From: Falsirhodobacter xinxiangensis
Lineage (GTDB): Bacteria > Pseudomonadota > Alphaproteobacteria > Rhodobacterales > Rhodobacteraceae
Length of the DNA stretch: 32,874 nucleotides
NCBI RefSeq assembly: GCF_004959935.1
Contig: NZ_SMYN01000006.1
Coordinates: 205,434-238,307 of the forward strand
Reading direction: 5' to 3'
Shown: positions 1 to 7,610 of the stretch, piece after piece
Layout of the letters: each line of letters starts with the position of its first letter
Position numbering within the stretch: position 1 is the stretch's first letter
Position numbers and translations under genes: made by a program
Notes under the pieces: generated by a model
Told to the model about the DNA's origin: nothing
Database searches by the model: none
Seen by the model: only the letters and a program-made list of their open reading frames with translations

Positions 1-150
1 ATCGTCCACCGCCCCCCAATCGACGCCAGCGTTGCGGGTCATCAGCGCGCGTAGCGGGATCGCCCCCAGATCGTCTGCCCTGACCCCCGACAGCGCCCCG
101 CCATAACGCCCGATCGGCGTGCGGATGTAATCGCAGATGAAGACGTCCAT
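1..150 (-). CDS. pcaF: 3-oxoadipyl-CoA thiolase, N-terminal part (cut by window edge)
   Basis: The first 50 residues are visible, beginning MDVFICDYIRTPIGRYGG and continuing through VRADDLGAIPL. This is the characteristic N-terminus of beta-ketoadipyl-CoA thiolases (PcaF/PaaJ), more specific than a general acetyl-CoA acetyltransferase start. The family cleaves 3-oxoadipyl-CoA with CoA into succinyl-CoA and acetyl-CoA, the last step of the beta-ketoadipate pathway. The catalytic Cys and the C-terminal His/Cys lie outside the window. The start ATG is 2 nt downstream of the pcaJ stop codon, so it is the third gene of a pcaIJF operon. The position next to pcaIJ favours pcaF over other thiolases. 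Confidence 0.88.
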   Translation of the reverse strand, partial: MDVFICDYIRTPIGRYGGALSGVRADDLGAIPLRALMTRNAGVDWGAVDD

Positions 151-152
151 GC

Positions 153-815
153 TCAGACCTCCGGCACGTTCAGATCGACCACGTTCTCCGCAATCAGCGG
201 CGCGCCGGTCAGCGATTGCAACTCGTCAAGGCTCATACCCGCCAGCTTCTCGCGCAGCACGAAGCGGCCCTCCACGATGTCCACCACGGCAAGGCTGGTA
301 TAGACGCGGGTGACGCAGCCCACCCCCGTCAGCGGGAAGGTGCAAGCCTCCACCAGCTTCGGTTGACCATCCTTTGTCACATGTTCGGTGATGACCGCGA
401 CCTGCTTCGCGCCATGCACCAGATCCATCGCGCCGCCCACCGCAGGCACGCCTTTGGACCCCACGCGCCAATTCGCCAGATCGCCATTCTGCGCCACCTG
501 ATAGGCGCCAAGGATCGCCACATCCAGATGCCCGCCCCGCACCATCGCGAAACTGTCGGCATGGTGGAAGAAGGACGCGCCCGGTTTCAGCGTCACGGCG
601 CGCTTTCCGGCATTGATGAGGTCCCAGTCCTCCTCGCCTTCGCGCGGGGATTCGCCAAAGTTCAGCAGCCCGTTCTCGGTGTGATAGACGACCGTGCGAC
701 CCTCGACGCTGTAGCGCGCCACCATTTCGGGGAAACCGATCCCGAGGTTCACGTAAGAGCCATCGGCGATGTCCTGCGCCGCGCGCCACGCGATCTGAGC
801 GTTGGAGAGTTTCAT
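153..815 (-). CDS. pcaJ: 3-oxoadipate CoA-transferase subunit B
   Basis: A 220-aa protein beginning MKLSNAQIAWRAAQDI, with the family I CoA-transferase signature TENGLLNFG; Glu47 is the expected catalytic glutamate that forms the CoA thioester. With PcaI it moves CoA from succinyl-CoA to 3-oxoadipate. An in-frame extension upstream of this ATG runs through the pcaI coding region in another frame and has no family character, so the ATG at 813-815 was chosen. That ATG shares one base with the pcaI TGA (TGATG), which suggests translational coupling of the two subunits. Length matches the usual B subunit. The related SCOT/AtoA subunits are alternatives, but the pcaF and pcaR neighbours make PcaJ the best reading. 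Confidence 0.9.
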   Translation of the reverse strand: MKLSNAQIAWRAAQDIADGSYVNLGIGFPEMVARYSVEGRTVVYHTENGLLNFGESPREGEEDWDLINAGKRAVTLKPGASFFHHADSFAMVRGGHLDVAILGAYQVAQNGDLANWRVGSKGVPAVGGAMDLVHGAKQVAVITEHVTKDGQPKLVEACTFPLTGVGCVTRVYTSLAVVDIVEGRFVLREKLAGMSLDELQSLTGAPLIAENVVDLNVPEV

Positions 816-1534
816 CAATGCACCGCCCCCTCGCGGATCAGGATTTCCTCCTGCTGCGGGTTTTTCACCTCGACCACATGGTCCACGAAGATGCCGGGGG
901 TGACGACCTGTTCGGGGTCGATCCCGCCCGGCTGCACCAGTTCGGACACCTGCGCGATGGTCGTGGCGGCGGCCATGCACATCAACGGGCTGAAGTTCCG
1001 CGCGGCAAGGCGATAGGTCAGGTTGCCCATCGTGTCGCCGAGGTGCCCTTTCACCAGCGCAAAATCGGCCTTCAGCCATCGTTCCTGCACGTAGGGCTTG
1101 CCGTCGAACTCGGCCACGGGTTTGCCTTCGGCCAGTTCCGTCCCGAACGAGGTCGGCGTATAGAAAGCCGGAATCCCTGCCCCGCCCGCGCGGATGCGTT
1201 CGGCCAAGGTCCCTTGCGGCACCAGCTCCAACGCGACGCGGCCCTCCAAATAGGCCTCGGTGAACGCGCGCGGATCGGACGAGCGTGGGAACGAGCAGAC
1301 CATCTTGGCCACCATCCCCGCGTCGATCATCGCCGCGATGCCGATGCGCCCGTTGCCCGCGTTGTTGTTCACGACAGTCAGCTTTGCCGGGCTGCCCGTG
1401 GCGCGGAAACGGTCGATCAATGCGTGGATCAGCTCGATCGGTGCGCCGGAGCCACCGAAGCCGCCGATCATCAGGGTCGCGCCGTCCGGAATATCCGCGA
1501 CAGCGGCGGCCAGGGACGGGATCGTCTTGTCCAT
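815..1534 (-). CDS. pcaI: 3-oxoadipate CoA-transferase subunit A
   Basis: A 239-aa protein starting MDKTIPSLAAAVADI. It has the glycine-rich GGFGGSGAP segment (about residues 24-32) typical of CoA-transferase alpha subunits, and the VVNNNAGNGRIGIAAMIDAGMV stretch of this family further on. A strong ribosome binding site (AAGGAGA, about 6 nt upstream) decides the start at 1532-1534; an earlier in-frame start lacks one. It partners PcaJ. The gene is first in a pcaIJF operon and is transcribed away from the IclR-type regulator pcaR. Transcription is expected to respond to beta-ketoadipate or protocatechuate through PcaR, by analogy with other pca systems. Confidence 0.9.
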   Translation of the reverse strand: MDKTIPSLAAAVADIPDGATLMIGGFGGSGAPIELIHALIDRFRATGSPAKLTVVNNNAGNGRIGIAAMIDAGMVAKMVCSFPRSSDPRAFTEAYLEGRVALELVPQGTLAERIRAGGAGIPAFYTPTSFGTELAEGKPVAEFDGKPYVQERWLKADFALVKGHLGDTMGNLTYRLAARNFSPLMCMAAATTIAQVSELVQPGGIDPEQVVTPGIFVDHVVEVKNPQQEEILIREGAVH

Positions 1535-1610
1535 GATGTTTCTCCTTGTTGCATCATGGCTAGGTCCGCCCCCGATGGACTGCAACGCTTTTGTGCGCTA
1601 TGTTATCTTT

Positions 1611-1625
1611 GTTCGTTATTCGCAC
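1611..1625. promoter_or_regulatory. Candidate PcaR binding box in the pcaI-pcaR divergent promoter
   Basis: GTTCGTTATTCGCAC lies 9 nt before the pcaR start and about 75 nt before pcaI. It has the form GTTCG-N5-CGCAC that I recall for the PcaR box of the Pseudomonas putida pcaIJ promoter, differing only in the middle bases. A weaker reverse half-site, GTGCG at 1593-1597, makes a spaced inverted repeat with CGCAC (1621-1625). Its closeness to the pcaR start suggests autoregulation plus control of pcaIJF. This is a pattern match only. Confidence 0.6.
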
Positions 1626-1634
1626 AGGAATGGC

Positions 1635-2384
1635 ATGGAAAAACGCGACACGATGGGTGGTCTTGCCAAGGGACTGCGAGTGATCGAGGCGTTTTCGGCG
1701 GAGAAGCCGCGCCTGACGATCACCGAGGCGGCGGCGCGTGCAGACCTTGACCGTGCAACGGCGCGGCGCTGTCTGCTGACGCTGGCAGAGCTTGGCTATG
1801 CGGCCTTCGACGGCAAATTCTTCACCCTCACGCCGCATGTGCTTCGGCTTGGCACCGCCTGCCTTGCCACCATGCCGCTGCCGGGGCTAGTGCAGCCTTG
1901 GCTCGATCAACTGTCGGACATGGTTGGCGAAAGTTCGTCCGTCTCGATCCTCGACCGCAGCGAGATCGTCTATGTCGCGCGAGCGGCGCAGAAAAAGGTC
2001 ATGTCCATCGCGTTGATGCCCGGCAGCCGCCTGCCGGCCTTCTGCACCTCGATGGGCCGGGTCTTGCTGGCTGCCCTTCCCGAAACCGAAGCGCGGTCGC
2101 GTCTTGGCATCCTCGCGGCCCGCACCCCCCACACGTTGACCGACCCTGACGCCGTGATGGCCCGCATCGCGGCCGCGCGGGCGGACGGCTATGCGCTGAT
2201 CGATCAGGAGGTGGAAATCGGCCTGCGCTCCATCGCCGTGCCGCTGATGGACTCGCATGGGCGCGTCGTTGCGGCGATGAACCTTGGCCTTCCGGCGACT
2301 CAGGCAAGGGTCGAGGATCTGGCCGAGCGGTATCTGGGCGCGCTTCGGGTGATACAGGCGGAACTTCGCAAGGTGCTGACCTGA
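1635..2384 (+). CDS. pcaR: IclR-family regulator of the beta-ketoadipate genes
   Basis: A 249-aa protein. A winged helix-turn-helix lies at about residues 10-70 (KGLRVIEAF, then LTITEAAARADLDRATARRCLLTL), followed by the IclR effector-binding domain (about 80-245) with the typical stretches SVSILDRSEIVYVAR and LPAFCTSMGRVLLA. The start ATG at 1635 has an AGGA box 5 nt upstream; upstream in-frame ATGs lie inside the antisense pcaI region. Divergent orientation to pcaIJF and resemblance to the PcaR/PobR group argue for the pathway activator. PobR-type regulators of 4-hydroxybenzoate hydroxylase are close relatives, but no pobA is in view. Confidence 0.85.
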   Translation: MEKRDTMGGLAKGLRVIEAFSAEKPRLTITEAAARADLDRATARRCLLTLAELGYAAFDGKFFTLTPHVLRLGTACLATMPLPGLVQPWLDQLSDMVGESSSVSILDRSEIVYVARAAQKKVMSIALMPGSRLPAFCTSMGRVLLAALPETEARSRLGILAARTPHTLTDPDAVMARIAAARADGYALIDQEVEIGLRSIAVPLMDSHGRVVAAMNLGLPATQARVEDLAERYLGALRVIQAELRKVLT

Positions 2385-2388
2385 TCGG

Positions 2389-2940
2389 TCAGTCCCTGAT
2401 CGGCCCCACCATCCGCGACAAGACCCGGTCGCGCATCCAGAACTGGTGGAAGCAGGCCATCCCGGCATGGCCTGCGATCATGGCCAGCAGCGCCCAGCCC
2501 AACTCGCCATGGGCGAGGTCGGCGGCGCGGATCATCCACGGGATTTCCGTGCCCGTCTCGGGAACGATCTGCACGCCCCAATGATGCCAACCCTTGCCCG
2601 AGCCATAGGCCCGCAGCAACCCAAGCAGGGGGATCGCCAGCATGATTGCGTAAAGCGCCGCGTGGAACGCGCGGGCCAGCCAGCCCAGCGGCGGGCGCCC
2701 GCCACGCTGGCGCAAGGACCAGATCAGACGCGGCAGCGTCAGCGCCAGCAGCATCAATCCGACCGAACCGTGCGACGGGCCAAACGATGCGATCCGGTCC
2801 AGCAGGGGCGAGCCGCCCGTCAGCCCATAGCCGGCGAGGATGAGGAACTGCCACAGCAGAAGAACCGCCGCGCCCCAGTGAAGGATACGCGACGCCCGCC
2901 CGAACCGCGCCGCGCTGTCATGCCATTCGCCTGTCGCCAC
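2389..2940 (-). CDS. Cytochrome b561-family membrane protein
   Basis: About 183 aa, beginning near FGRASRILHWGAAVLLLWQFL, with four hydrophobic helices and the histidines expected of bacterial b561 proteins: ILHW (about residue 21), PSHG, AFHA and the pair AHGELG/GHAG in the last helices. Such proteins are di-heme inner-membrane electron carriers that move electrons between the quinone pool and a periplasmic acceptor. The GTG at 2938-2940 has a GGGG box 7-8 nt upstream and was preferred over an ATG at 2997, whose extension has no family character. The gene is convergent with pcaR, with stop codons 4 nt apart. The electron acceptor is unknown. Confidence 0.8.
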   Translation of the reverse strand: MATGEWHDSAARFGRASRILHWGAAVLLLWQFLILAGYGLTGGSPLLDRIASFGPSHGSVGLMLLALTLPRLIWSLRQRGGRPPLGWLARAFHAALYAIMLAIPLLGLLRAYGSGKGWHHWGVQIVPETGTEIPWMIRAADLAHGELGWALLAMIAGHAGMACFHQFWMRDRVLSRMVGPIRD

Positions 2941-3002
2941 ATCGCATCCCCTACGAAATTCGTCGGGTTCTGTGGCATCGCATCGGCCCGAGCGCAAGGC
3001 GT

Positions 3003-3030
3003 GAAGGGATGGCGCGGGCCGGGGCCCTTC
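3003..3030 (-). terminator. Possible hairpin terminator after the lipoprotein gene
   Basis: GAAGGG at 3003-3008 pairs with CCCTTC at 3025-3030, and an inner GGGCC/GGCCC stem (3016-3027) is possible. It sits just downstream of the minus-strand lipoprotein stop. No T-run follows, so it may be a processing structure or chance in GC-rich DNA. Confidence 0.3.
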
Positions 3031-3033
3031 GGC

Positions 3034-3306
3034 TCAGCCTGCGCACCTGTAGGTGACGTCGAACGCGAATGTGGACGCTTGCGTCATGGAGACCAGTGAC
3101 GCGGTCTTGCCGGATTTCGCACATTCCGCCGCTGCCAGCGTGTCATACCTTGGCGGCGGGGTGGTGCGGGTGGCGTCGATCAGGCCACGGATGACGACCT
3201 GCTCCCCATCGCTTTTCAGGATGCGAACGGGTTCGGAGGTTCCTTGTTCGGCACAAGCGGCAAGCGCCGCAAGGATCGGGAGCATCAGGAGTGTCAGGCG
3301 CATCAT
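3034..3306 (-). CDS. Small predicted lipoprotein, function unknown
   Basis: A 90-aa protein with a type II signal peptide: MMRLTLLMLPILAALAAC ends in the lipobox LAAC, with Cys at about residue 18. The mature part is short and polar and carries two more cysteines (in AAECAKSGK and the C-terminal TYRCAG) that could form a disulfide in the periplasm. The ATG pair at 3301-3306 follows an AAAGGA ribosome binding site; a longer in-frame extension upstream crosses the neighbouring gene and was rejected. It starts 27 nt after the beta-barrel gene and is probably cotranscribed with it. No family was recognised. Confidence 0.72.
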   Translation of the reverse strand: MMRLTLLMLPILAALAACAEQGTSEPVRILKSDGEQVVIRGLIDATRTTPPPRYDTLAAAECAKSGKTASLVSMTQASTFAFDVTYRCAG

Positions 3307-3332
3307 TGGTCCTTTTTCGTTCGTGTCAGGCA

Positions 3333-4037
3333 TCAGAACCGCCATGTCGCCCCCAGAAGGGGACCGGCCACGATCACGTCCAGATCGGTGCCGCCGCTGC
3401 GGTAATCGACGGCGAGCTGGCGATAGCCGACGGATAGCCAGAGGCGCTCGCTTGCCTGATAATTGACGGTGGCAAGGATCTGGCTGGTGTTTTCGGAGCC
3501 GACGCCGAAGCCGCCGACATCGGCGTAGAGAATTGCGGACCATTGCGGGGCCAAGGCGAAATTGGCGCGCAATGCGACGATGGGGTCCACGAAATCCTTG
3601 CTGACCGATGCCCGCAGCACGCTTGTCACGCTGCCGTCGATGCTCCATGCCCGCGCTCCGGCAAGTGCGTCCAGCGTCAGTTCGTCGTTGGTCACCACCC
3701 GCCAGCCGCCCAGAAGCGTGATCGAGCGCTGCGTCAGCTTTCCCTCGGCCGGGAAGCCGGGCCCCACGCGACCCGCGCGGGATGACGACGACCAGCTGAG
3801 ATCGCCCATGAACACGACCCGTTCGCGCCGCACCAAGCCCGACAGGAAGAACGCGCCGTCGGAATCCTCGATGACTTCGGAAATCGACTTGTCGAAAGAG
3901 ATGCCCGGCGCGCCGGTGAACGGGGTGATGTCGCCGCCAAGACCAACCCCCCAGACATAGGGCGTGACCTGCGCCGACCAGTCCTGCGCCGCTGCGGGCA
4001 GGGCCGTGACAAGCAGCAATGCGCAGGTCCGGATCAT
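3333..4037 (-). CDS. Predicted outer-membrane beta-barrel protein
   Basis: A 234-aa protein with a signal peptide (MIRTCALLLVTALPAAAQ, cleavage near residue 18). The mature part consists of alternating hydrophobic/polar strands rich in aromatic residues and ends with LGATWRF; a terminal Phe is the usual beta-barrel assembly signal. The SAQVTPYVWGVGLGGDI opening and the YQASERLWLSVGYRQLAVDY segment resemble the small porin-like barrels often annotated as hypothetical proteins in Rhodobacteraceae. The start ATG overlaps the stop of the upstream amidohydrolase frame (ATGA), implying translational coupling, so that gene's disruption might affect expression here. Substrate unknown. Confidence 0.75.
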   Translation of the reverse strand: MIRTCALLLVTALPAAAQDWSAQVTPYVWGVGLGGDITPFTGAPGISFDKSISEVIEDSDGAFFLSGLVRRERVVFMGDLSWSSSSRAGRVGPGFPAEGKLTQRSITLLGGWRVVTNDELTLDALAGARAWSIDGSVTSVLRASVSKDFVDPIVALRANFALAPQWSAILYADVGGFGVGSENTSQILATVNYQASERLWLSVGYRQLAVDYRSGGTDLDVIVAGPLLGATWRF

Positions 4038-5418
4038 GGCGCCGCCCCCAGCGTATCCTTGAACACGCGGCCCCCTTTCATGATCAGCCGCAGGTTCGCC
4101 GTGTCGGTGACCCAATCGAGGCTCGCTTCGGCATCGCCGTCGATGACCAGCAGATCGGCCAGCGCCCCTTCGGCCACCACACCCAACCGCCCGTCATAGG
4201 GCGCGCGGGCACCCGAAAGCGCCAGCAGATCGCCCGCCGCCCCTGCGCCTCGCCACCGCCGTAAAGGATATCGGTGCCGAAGGCCCAGTTCACACCGTGC
4301 TTTTCGGCGAACTCGAAGGCGCGAACCGTGCCCTCGGCCACGGTCCGCTGCGCGGCGACGGCCTTGGGATCGGTGTAGGTATTGGCGTCCTTGTCGGCAA
4401 GGAAGGGCTGGATCGACCACCAGGTTCCATTGTCGGCCATCATGCGCACGGTGTCCTCGTCCGCCAACTGCCCATGTTCGATCGACCGCACCCCCGCCGT
4501 GATGCAGCGCCGAATGCCTGCCGAGGTATAGACATGCGCGCAGACATAAGTGCCCCAATCGCTGGCGGCATCAACGGCGGCGCGCATCTCGGCCTCGGTG
4601 AACTGAAGCGATTCCAGCGGATCATAGGCCGAGGCGACGCCGCCCCCTGCCGAGATCTTGATCTGGCTCGCGCCCTTCATCAACTGCTCGCGCGTGCGCC
4701 GCAGAACTTCGGGCGCGCCATCGGCCAATGCGGTCATCCCTTGGCGCGTGGCGTAATCCGCCGGGTCCGAAGGCATCATCGGAAGACTGTTCTGGAACCG
4801 GAAATCGCCGTGCCCCGAGGTTTGCGACAGGATCGCCCCGGACGGAAAGATACGCGGCCCCGTCACCACGCCGCGATCCACCGCCGCCTGCAAGCCAAAG
4901 GCCGGGCCGCCCACGTCACGCACGGTGGTGAAGCCGCGCATCAGCGTATCGCCCGCTTCCTTGCCGGCCATCAGGTGAACGAAGCCGATATCCTGCGTCA
5001 GCGCGGCGATCTGGCTGATGGCGGCCAGCGTCGTGTGCCAATGGCTGTCGATCAGGCCGGGGATGACGGTGCGGCCGCCGCAATCGATCCGTTCTGCATC
5101 GGCCGGGCCCTGCCCCACAGCCGGAAGCGCCGCGATGCGGTCACCGTCGATCAGAATGTCCATGCCGCTTTTCAGCACCGGATCATGGCCGTCGAAGAAC
5201 CGCAGATTGGTCAGAAGCAGAGGCCGCCCGGCCGCCTGCGCGCGGACCGGAGCAAGGCCGAACCCCGCGAACATACCCACGACCGCCGCCATTCCGCCGA
5301 TCATCTGGCGGCGGGAGATATCCGCTTCGATCCGGCGCATCGCAGCAAGGGTATCGGGGCTTCCGCAATGGCAGAACTGCAGTTTTCCGGGCGCGGTTTC
5401 GAAGCAGACACGGCACAT
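4034..5418 (-). pseudogene. Tat-exported metal-dependent amidohydrolase, broken by deletion and frameshift
   Basis: The first frame encodes about 392 good residues of an imidazolonepropionase/prolidase-like amidohydrolase: metal ligands DSHWH (His126, His128), the expected carbamylated Lys254 in QIKISAGGG, His295 in CAHVY, His315 in SIEHGQ and Asp383 in GTDILYG. Near 4240 the frame changes; the second frame encodes the normal family C-terminus (GDLLALSG, LGVVAEGALADLLVIDGD, LIMKGGRVFKD). Family members have roughly 25-30 more residues between GTD and LLALSG (a TPAEAL..AT..NA helix), so the break looks like a small deletion that is not a multiple of three. The N-terminus carries a twin-arginine signal (SRRQMIGGMAA) preceded by a Cys-rich stretch (C2, C5, C16, C18). 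A GGGAGA box precedes the ATG. A sequencing or assembly error is the alternative. Confidence 0.82.
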
Positions 5419-5475
5419 TCCATATCTCCCACTCGGTCACGTCACCGTGATGGCGGGAAATGCCCTTGTCAACGA

Positions 5476-7131
5476 TTAGTCGTTCCGCGTCTGAAGATGC
5501 GCGCGCAGCCGGGAAATGTCGGACGGCTCCCAACCCTGCGGTGGCATCACTTCCATCCATGGCGCGATATGGTCGGTGAAGGCATAGAGATGCCCGTGAC
5601 CCATCGGGACGGCCAATGCGATGGCCATGTCGAAGCCCTGCTGAAGAAAGCTGATGATCGGATACCAGCGCAGTTCGCGGGAAACGTCGGGACCGCGCGG
5701 TTCCTCCATCCAATCGGGTTTGCGAAACGCGCTGTCGGATCTGAAGAATACGATCGGATCGCTGGCATATTGCAGATACACGATCCGCATCCGCCCCCAT
5801 TCCGCGGCGCCGTCCAGCCCATCCGTGCCATTCGTGAACCGCACCATCTGCCCCTGATCCAACTTTGGCAGCCATGCCGGTGATCCGGGTTCGCGTTCCG
5901 CTGTCAGCGTCTGCCAAAGCGGGCTGACGAAGGGCGGGCCGACCCAAAGCGCGCCCGAGACCGGCTCGTCGATGATCTCGTGCAGCCGCATCGATTGCTG
6001 CGAGCTGTAGGCGCCAAGGCTCAGGCCATAAAGGAACAGTTCCGGGCGCGTCGCCTCGGGCAGCTGTTTCCACCGCGTATAAACCGCGCTGAACAGCGCG
6101 CGGCCCGCTTCGGTCGAATATTCCGGCTCTACCAGCAGCGACAGCCAGCTTTGCAGATAGGAATACTGGATCGCCAACGTCGCGACATCGCCACGTTGCA
6201 GATATTCCAGCGTTTCGAACGCGGCGGGGTCCATCCAGCCGGTGCCCGTGGGCATGGCGATCACCAGATGGCTGCGATCGAACCCACCGATGCGCTCCAG
6301 CTCTGCCACGGCCAAAGCGGCACGCTCCGCCGGTTCCTCGGCGGCATTCAGGCCGACATAGACGCGCACAGGGTCGATCGCCTCCAGTCCGGTCACCTGC
6401 CGGATACGATCCGCACGGATCGCGCCGCCGATGAAGTTGCGACCCTCGCGCCCCAGATCCTCCCACGAGATCAGGGACGCGGCGCTGCCCGTGGACATGG
6501 GATCGGCGGGCGCGGCCAGATCCGGCTCGATCACCGCATCCAGCGCCTGCGCGGAACTGTCGGCGATGCGAAGGAAACCGCTGAACAGAACGCCGTTGCC
6601 AAGAAAAGTCACGATGCCCAGCACCAGCGCAAGCCCGATGATCCGCGCCAGACGGGGCCGGACATAGCGCCCAAGCCGCAGCGAGACGCGCTGCCACAGG
6701 ATACCCAGAAGCTTGCCGGACCCGACGAGGATGATCGCCGTTCCCGCGGCGATCGCCCCGATCAGGATCGGCAGCGCGGTCGGAACGGGCGCGATGCCCA
6801 TCGCCTCGCGGATCGCATTCTGCCAGTCCGCCGCCTTGACAAGGAACGTTGCCGCCGTCAGCACGCAAAGCGACCCCGACACGACGAAAAGCTTGCGCGA
6901 CAGCCATGCCCCCGGCACCGGCAGCTGGACATAGAGCCACAGCCATTTCAGAAGCAGCGCGATGCCATAGCCCGCTGTGAAGCTGACCCCCGCAAGAACC
7001 CCCTGCACCAGATCGCTGCGCGGGATGAGGCTGGGGGTCAAAGATGCCGCCATGAAAAAGGTGCCGACGATCAAGCCGATGCCGGAGACGCGTGCAGCCA
7101 CGGCACCGAAAACTTCTTGCCAGTTGCCCAT
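5476..7131 (-). CDS. Membrane-anchored alpha/beta hydrolase (Abhydrolase_9 type)
   Basis: A 551-aa protein. The N-terminal part has about five hydrophobic helices (roughly residues 15-32, 45-70, 81-99, 118-145, 164-185). It is followed by a soluble alpha/beta-hydrolase domain with a nucleophile elbow LYGLSLGAYSS (Ser371), a likely acid at Asp458 (YASDPIVFF) and catalytic-His candidates His512 or His514 (GHGHLY). The layout fits the Abhydrolase_9_N plus Abhydrolase_9 pair of Pfam, whose substrate is not known. The ATG at 7129-7131 (MGNWQEVFGAV) has only a weak GGGG upstream. It ends 57 nt before the amidohydrolase frame on the same strand, so hydrolase, amidohydrolase, barrel and lipoprotein genes may form one transcript. 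Confidence 0.82.
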   Translation of the reverse strand: MGNWQEVFGAVAARVSGIGLIVGTFFMAASLTPSLIPRSDLVQGVLAGVSFTAGYGIALLLKWLWLYVQLPVPGAWLSRKLFVVSGSLCVLTAATFLVKAADWQNAIREAMGIAPVPTALPILIGAIAAGTAIILVGSGKLLGILWQRVSLRLGRYVRPRLARIIGLALVLGIVTFLGNGVLFSGFLRIADSSAQALDAVIEPDLAAPADPMSTGSAASLISWEDLGREGRNFIGGAIRADRIRQVTGLEAIDPVRVYVGLNAAEEPAERAALAVAELERIGGFDRSHLVIAMPTGTGWMDPAAFETLEYLQRGDVATLAIQYSYLQSWLSLLVEPEYSTEAGRALFSAVYTRWKQLPEATRPELFLYGLSLGAYSSQQSMRLHEIIDEPVSGALWVGPPFVSPLWQTLTAEREPGSPAWLPKLDQGQMVRFTNGTDGLDGAAEWGRMRIVYLQYASDPIVFFRSDSAFRKPDWMEEPRGPDVSRELRWYPIISFLQQGFDMAIALAVPMGHGHLYAFTDHIAPWMEVMPPQGWEPSDISRLRAHLQTRND

Positions 7132-7298
7132 AACACGCTTGCCCCAGGAACGCCGTTCGGTTGGCAGACCATGGCCGATCGGGATGGAACTGCAAGAGCG
7201 ATTGCGGACTCGCCCGCATCGTCGGCTGTTTCCATCGGTCAAAAGCAACAAGCCGCGGCAAGAACTGCCCCGGCTTTCCCATTCGCATTTCCGTGTCG

Positions 7299-7517
7299 TT
7301 ACGTTTGGCGGTGACGTGTCCGCATCGCCAGCAGGCCAATGGCCGAAAGCAGCGCCGGGGCCGGAAGCGGAACGGGGGCGACGGCATAGGGGTCCGTCCA
7401 GCCAAGCGAGAAGGCGCCGTTGCCGTTGCCGAACAGCGATGGGCCCGCACATTCGCCAATCACCCGCAGGATGAAGTTCGCAAGGTCGAGGAAATCTGCG
7501 AACGCACTCGCCGATGA
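7299..7517 (-). pseudogene. C-terminal remnant of a VPLPA-type sorting-signal protein
   Basis: An open stretch between a TGA (7518-7520) and a TAA (7299-7301) encodes about 72 residues, including FADFLDLANFILRVIGE and then APVPLPAPALLSAIG, a hydrophobic helix and the basic tail RTRHRQT. That is the VPLPA motif, transmembrane helix and basic tail of an exosortase-type C-terminal signal. No credible start, signal peptide or N-terminal domain precedes it, so it reads as the ghost of a second exported protein beside the intact one at 7611. A very short real gene is possible but less likely. Confidence 0.6.
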
Positions 7518-7583
7518 TCACGAATCCGAACGGCCGGACCTGCCTCATTCGGACCATGGACGTCTTGCCTGCGCAAAGGGCGA

Positions 7584-7602
7584 GGCGGGCGGATCGCCCG
7601 CC
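7584..7602 (-). terminator. Hairpin downstream of the VPLPA-CTERM gene
   Basis: GGCGGGCG (7584-7591) and CGCCCGCC (7595-7602) form a perfect 8-bp stem with a 3-nt loop, 8 nt past the stop of the gene at 7611. On the minus strand it is followed by a mixed pyrimidine stretch (TCGCCCTTTG), not a clean T-run. Confidence 0.5.
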
Positions 7603-7610
7603 TCCATCCG

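Noticed and set aside
4297-5883. A 528-codon plus-strand open frame across the amidohydrolase and hydrolase genes
   Set aside because: It runs across the ends of two minus-strand genes and has no recognisable domain.
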